Of a stretch of DNA of 64,000 nucleotides, positions 62,436 to 64,000 are shown one piece after another (the first letter of the stretch is position 1; each line of letters starts with the position of its first letter). The DNA comes from Gammaproteobacteria bacterium (GTDB lineage Bacteria; Pseudomonadota; Gammaproteobacteria; SG8-11), in NCBI GenBank assembly GCA_024641505.1, contig JAHECY010000001.1:124001-188000 (forward strand). The letters are read 5' to 3'. The notes below the pieces were generated by a model. It saw nothing but the letters and a program-made list of their open reading frames with translations, was not told where the DNA came from and did no database searches. A program made the translations under genes and the position numbers.

Positions 62436-62463
62436 CTTGAAAATCGGGGAAGCATCCCCACCT
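62436..62463 (+). promoter_or_regulatory. Sigma-32-type heat-shock promoter of dnaK
   Basis: CTTGAAA and CCCCACCT separated by 13 bases, an almost perfect sigma-32 promoter, 67 bases before the dnaK start. It lets dnaK be induced separately from grpE. Confidence 0.78.
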
Positions 62464-62529
62464 TCAGCGTAGTTGCGTAACCATATGATTGTGTGAGAAA
62501 TAACTTATTCAGCTTGAAGGAAAACGAAA

Positions 62530-64000
62530 ATGGGTAGAATCATCGGCATAGACCTGGGTACCACAAATTCCTGCGTGGCAGTCATGGAGGGTGGTAAACC
62601 CCGGGTTATCGAGAACAGTGAAGGTGACCGTACGACGCCTTCCGTCATCGCATTTACCAGCGATGGTGAAGTGCTGGTCGGGCAATCCGCTAAGCGTCAA
62701 GCTGTGACAAACCCACAGAATACATTGTTTGCCATCAAGCGCCTTATTGGCCGTCGTTTCAGCGATGATGTGGTCCAGCGCGATATTAAAATGGTGCCTT
62801 ACCGCATAGTTCCCGCGGATAATGGTGATGCCTGGGTAGAAGGCAGTGGTCGTAAAATGGCGCCACCGGAAGTCTCCGCCCGGGTACTGATGAAAATGAA
62901 GAAAACCGCCGAGGAATATCTTGGCGAGCCGGTCAGTGAAGCCGTAATTACGGTGCCGGCCTATTTCAATGATTCACAGCGCCAGGCGACAAAGGACGCC
63001 GGTAAAATCGCCGGCCTGGAAGTTAAACGCATAATCAACGAGCCCACTGCGGCAGCGTTGGCTTATGGTATGGATAAAAAACGTGGCGACTCGAAAATCG
63101 CCGTGTTTGACCTGGGAGGCGGTACCTTCGATATTTCCATTATCGAAATCGCGGAAGTGGAAGGGGAGCACCAATTCGAGGTGCTGTCCACCAATGGTGA
63201 TACCTTTCTCGGTGGCGAAGATTTCGACCTGCGCGTTATCGAATATCTGGCGGCGGAATTCAAGAAAGATCAGGGTATCGATTTACACAAGGACCCCTTG
63301 GCACTGCAACGCCTTAAAGAAGCGGCAGAGAAAGCCAAAATCGAGCTGTCTTCCAGTCAACAGACGGATGTGAACTTACCCTATATTACCGCCGATGCCG
63401 CCGGACCCAAGCATCTCAATATCAAGCTGACTCGGGCGAAGCTGGAGTCGTTGGTGGAAGAGCTGATCACCCGTACCCTGGCGCCGTGTCGTACCGCAAT
63501 CAAGGATGCCGGTCTCGGCGTTACCGAGATTGACGAAGTGATCCTGGTGGGTGGTCAGACCCGGATGCCCAAAGTGCAGGAAACCGTTAAGAACTTCTTC
63601 GGTAAGGAACCCCGTAAGGACGTGAATCCCGATGAAGCCGTTGCTGTTGGCGCGGCGATCCAAGGGGGTGTGCTCGGTGGGGAAGTTAAAGATGTATTAT
63701 TGCTCGACGTGACACCGCTGTCGCTGGGTATCGAAACCATGGGTGGCGTCATGACCAAGCTCATCGAAAAAAATACTACGATCCCAACCAAAGCCAACCA
63801 GGTTTTCTCCACTGCGGACGACAATCAGACCGCGGTTACCGTACATGTGCTGCAAGGCGAACGTGAACAAGCAGCGGCGAACAAGTCTTTGGGGCGCTTT
63901 GATCTGACGGATATTCCGACCGCGCCCCGCGGTGTGCCGCAGATCGAAGTCACTTTTGACATTGATGCCAATGGTATTTTGCATGTATCCGCCAAGGACA
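62530..64000 (+). CDS. dnaK: Chaperone DnaK (Hsp70), 5' part
   Basis: Hsp70 chaperone, open to the window edge, about 490 codons visible of the usual 640. The nucleotide-binding domain shows [57 protein letters not shown] and [12 protein letters not shown], then the linker [13 protein letters not shown] and the start of the substrate-binding domain. GAAGGA lies upstream of ATG 62530. The missing 3' end is due to the window. Confidence 0.98.
   Translation, partial: MGRIIGIDLGTTNSCVAVMEGGKPRVIENSEGDRTTPSVIAFTSDGEVLVGQSAKRQAVTNPQNTLFAIKRLIGRRFSDDVVQRDIKMVPYRIVPADNGDAWVEGSGRKMAPPEVSARVLMKMKKTAEEYLGEPVSEAVITVPAYFNDSQRQATKDAGKIAGLEVKRIINEPTAAALAYGMDKKRGDSKIAVFDLGGGTFDISIIEIAEVEGEHQFEVLSTNGDTFLGGEDFDLRVIEYLAAEFKKDQGIDLHKDPLALQRLKEAAEKAKIELSSSQQTDVNLPYITADAAGPKHLNIKLTRAKLESLVEELITRTLAPCRTAIKDAGLGVTEIDEVILVGGQTRMPKVQETVKNFFGKEPRKDVNPDEAVAVGAAIQGGVLGGEVKDVLLLDVTPLSLGIETMGGVMTKLIEKNTTIPTKANQVFSTADDNQTAVTVHVLQGEREQAAANKSLGRFDLTDIPTAPRGVPQIEVTFDIDANGILHVSAKD

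Overview
The window is chromosomal DNA of a polar-flagellated, non-enteric gammaproteobacterium. The grounds are flhA-flhF-flhG-fliA followed by cheY-cheA-motCD-ParA-CheW, a sigma-54-type promoter before fliL, the gluQ-dksA and smpB-ratA-rnfH-bamE-fur blocks, recN-nadK-hrcA-grpE-dnaK, and a tmRNA with the tag ANDDNYALAA. The genus cannot be named from the sequence alone. No tRNA or rRNA gene, insertion sequence, prophage or CRISPR array was seen.

Bases 1-30350 are one large motility locus, almost all on the + strand. It opens with the 3' part of fliK. A complete chemosensory cluster follows (STAS protein, cheY, cheA, cheW, a ParA-type ATPase, cheR, cheD, cheB, and a receiver-PP2C-histidine-kinase-like protein), then a reverse-strand di-heme cytochrome c peroxidase-like gene. 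Only after that does the usual flagellar order resume: fliLMNOPQR-flhBAFG-fliA. The second chemosensory cluster (cheY, cheA, motC, motD, ParC-like ATPase, ParP-like CheW, cheW, DUF2802 protein) has the polar-flagellar layout of pseudomonads but has no cheZ or cheB. The locus therefore carries two CheAs, two CheYs and three MinD/ParA-type ATPases, but only one set of CheR, CheB and CheD and no chemoreceptor. A pentapeptide-repeat membrane protein closes it.

Bases 30350-46540 are mostly housekeeping and envelope genes. They include AmmeMemoRadiSam proteins A and B, acs, gluQ and dksA (all - strand), a CbbY-type HAD phosphatase, a class I aminotransferase, cysZ, several small secreted or membrane proteins, and an operon of a 7-TM protein, MoxR ATPase, DUF58 protein and TgpA-like transglutaminase.

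Bases 46540-51940 hold a beta-propeller glycosidase-like gene, ssrA (tmRNA), smpB, a sodium:neurotransmitter-type symporter, ratA, rnfH, bamE and fur. Between fur and recN, where many relatives have nothing, lie about 5.8 kb of accessory genes: a large exported protein of unknown function, a DUF6502/DUF5666 pair, a 5'-truncated DUF5666 paralogue, and two small glycine-rich paralogues with an almost identical C-terminal tail. The window ends with recN and nadK (- strand) and the heat-shock genes hrcA, grpE and the 5' part of dnaK, with readable sigma-32-type promoters before grpE and dnaK.

The best leads for something undescribed are these: the first che cluster bracketed by partner-switching proteins; the three tandem FliM-like motifs that replace the P2 domain in the second CheA; and the glycine-rich pair with the conserved C-terminus.
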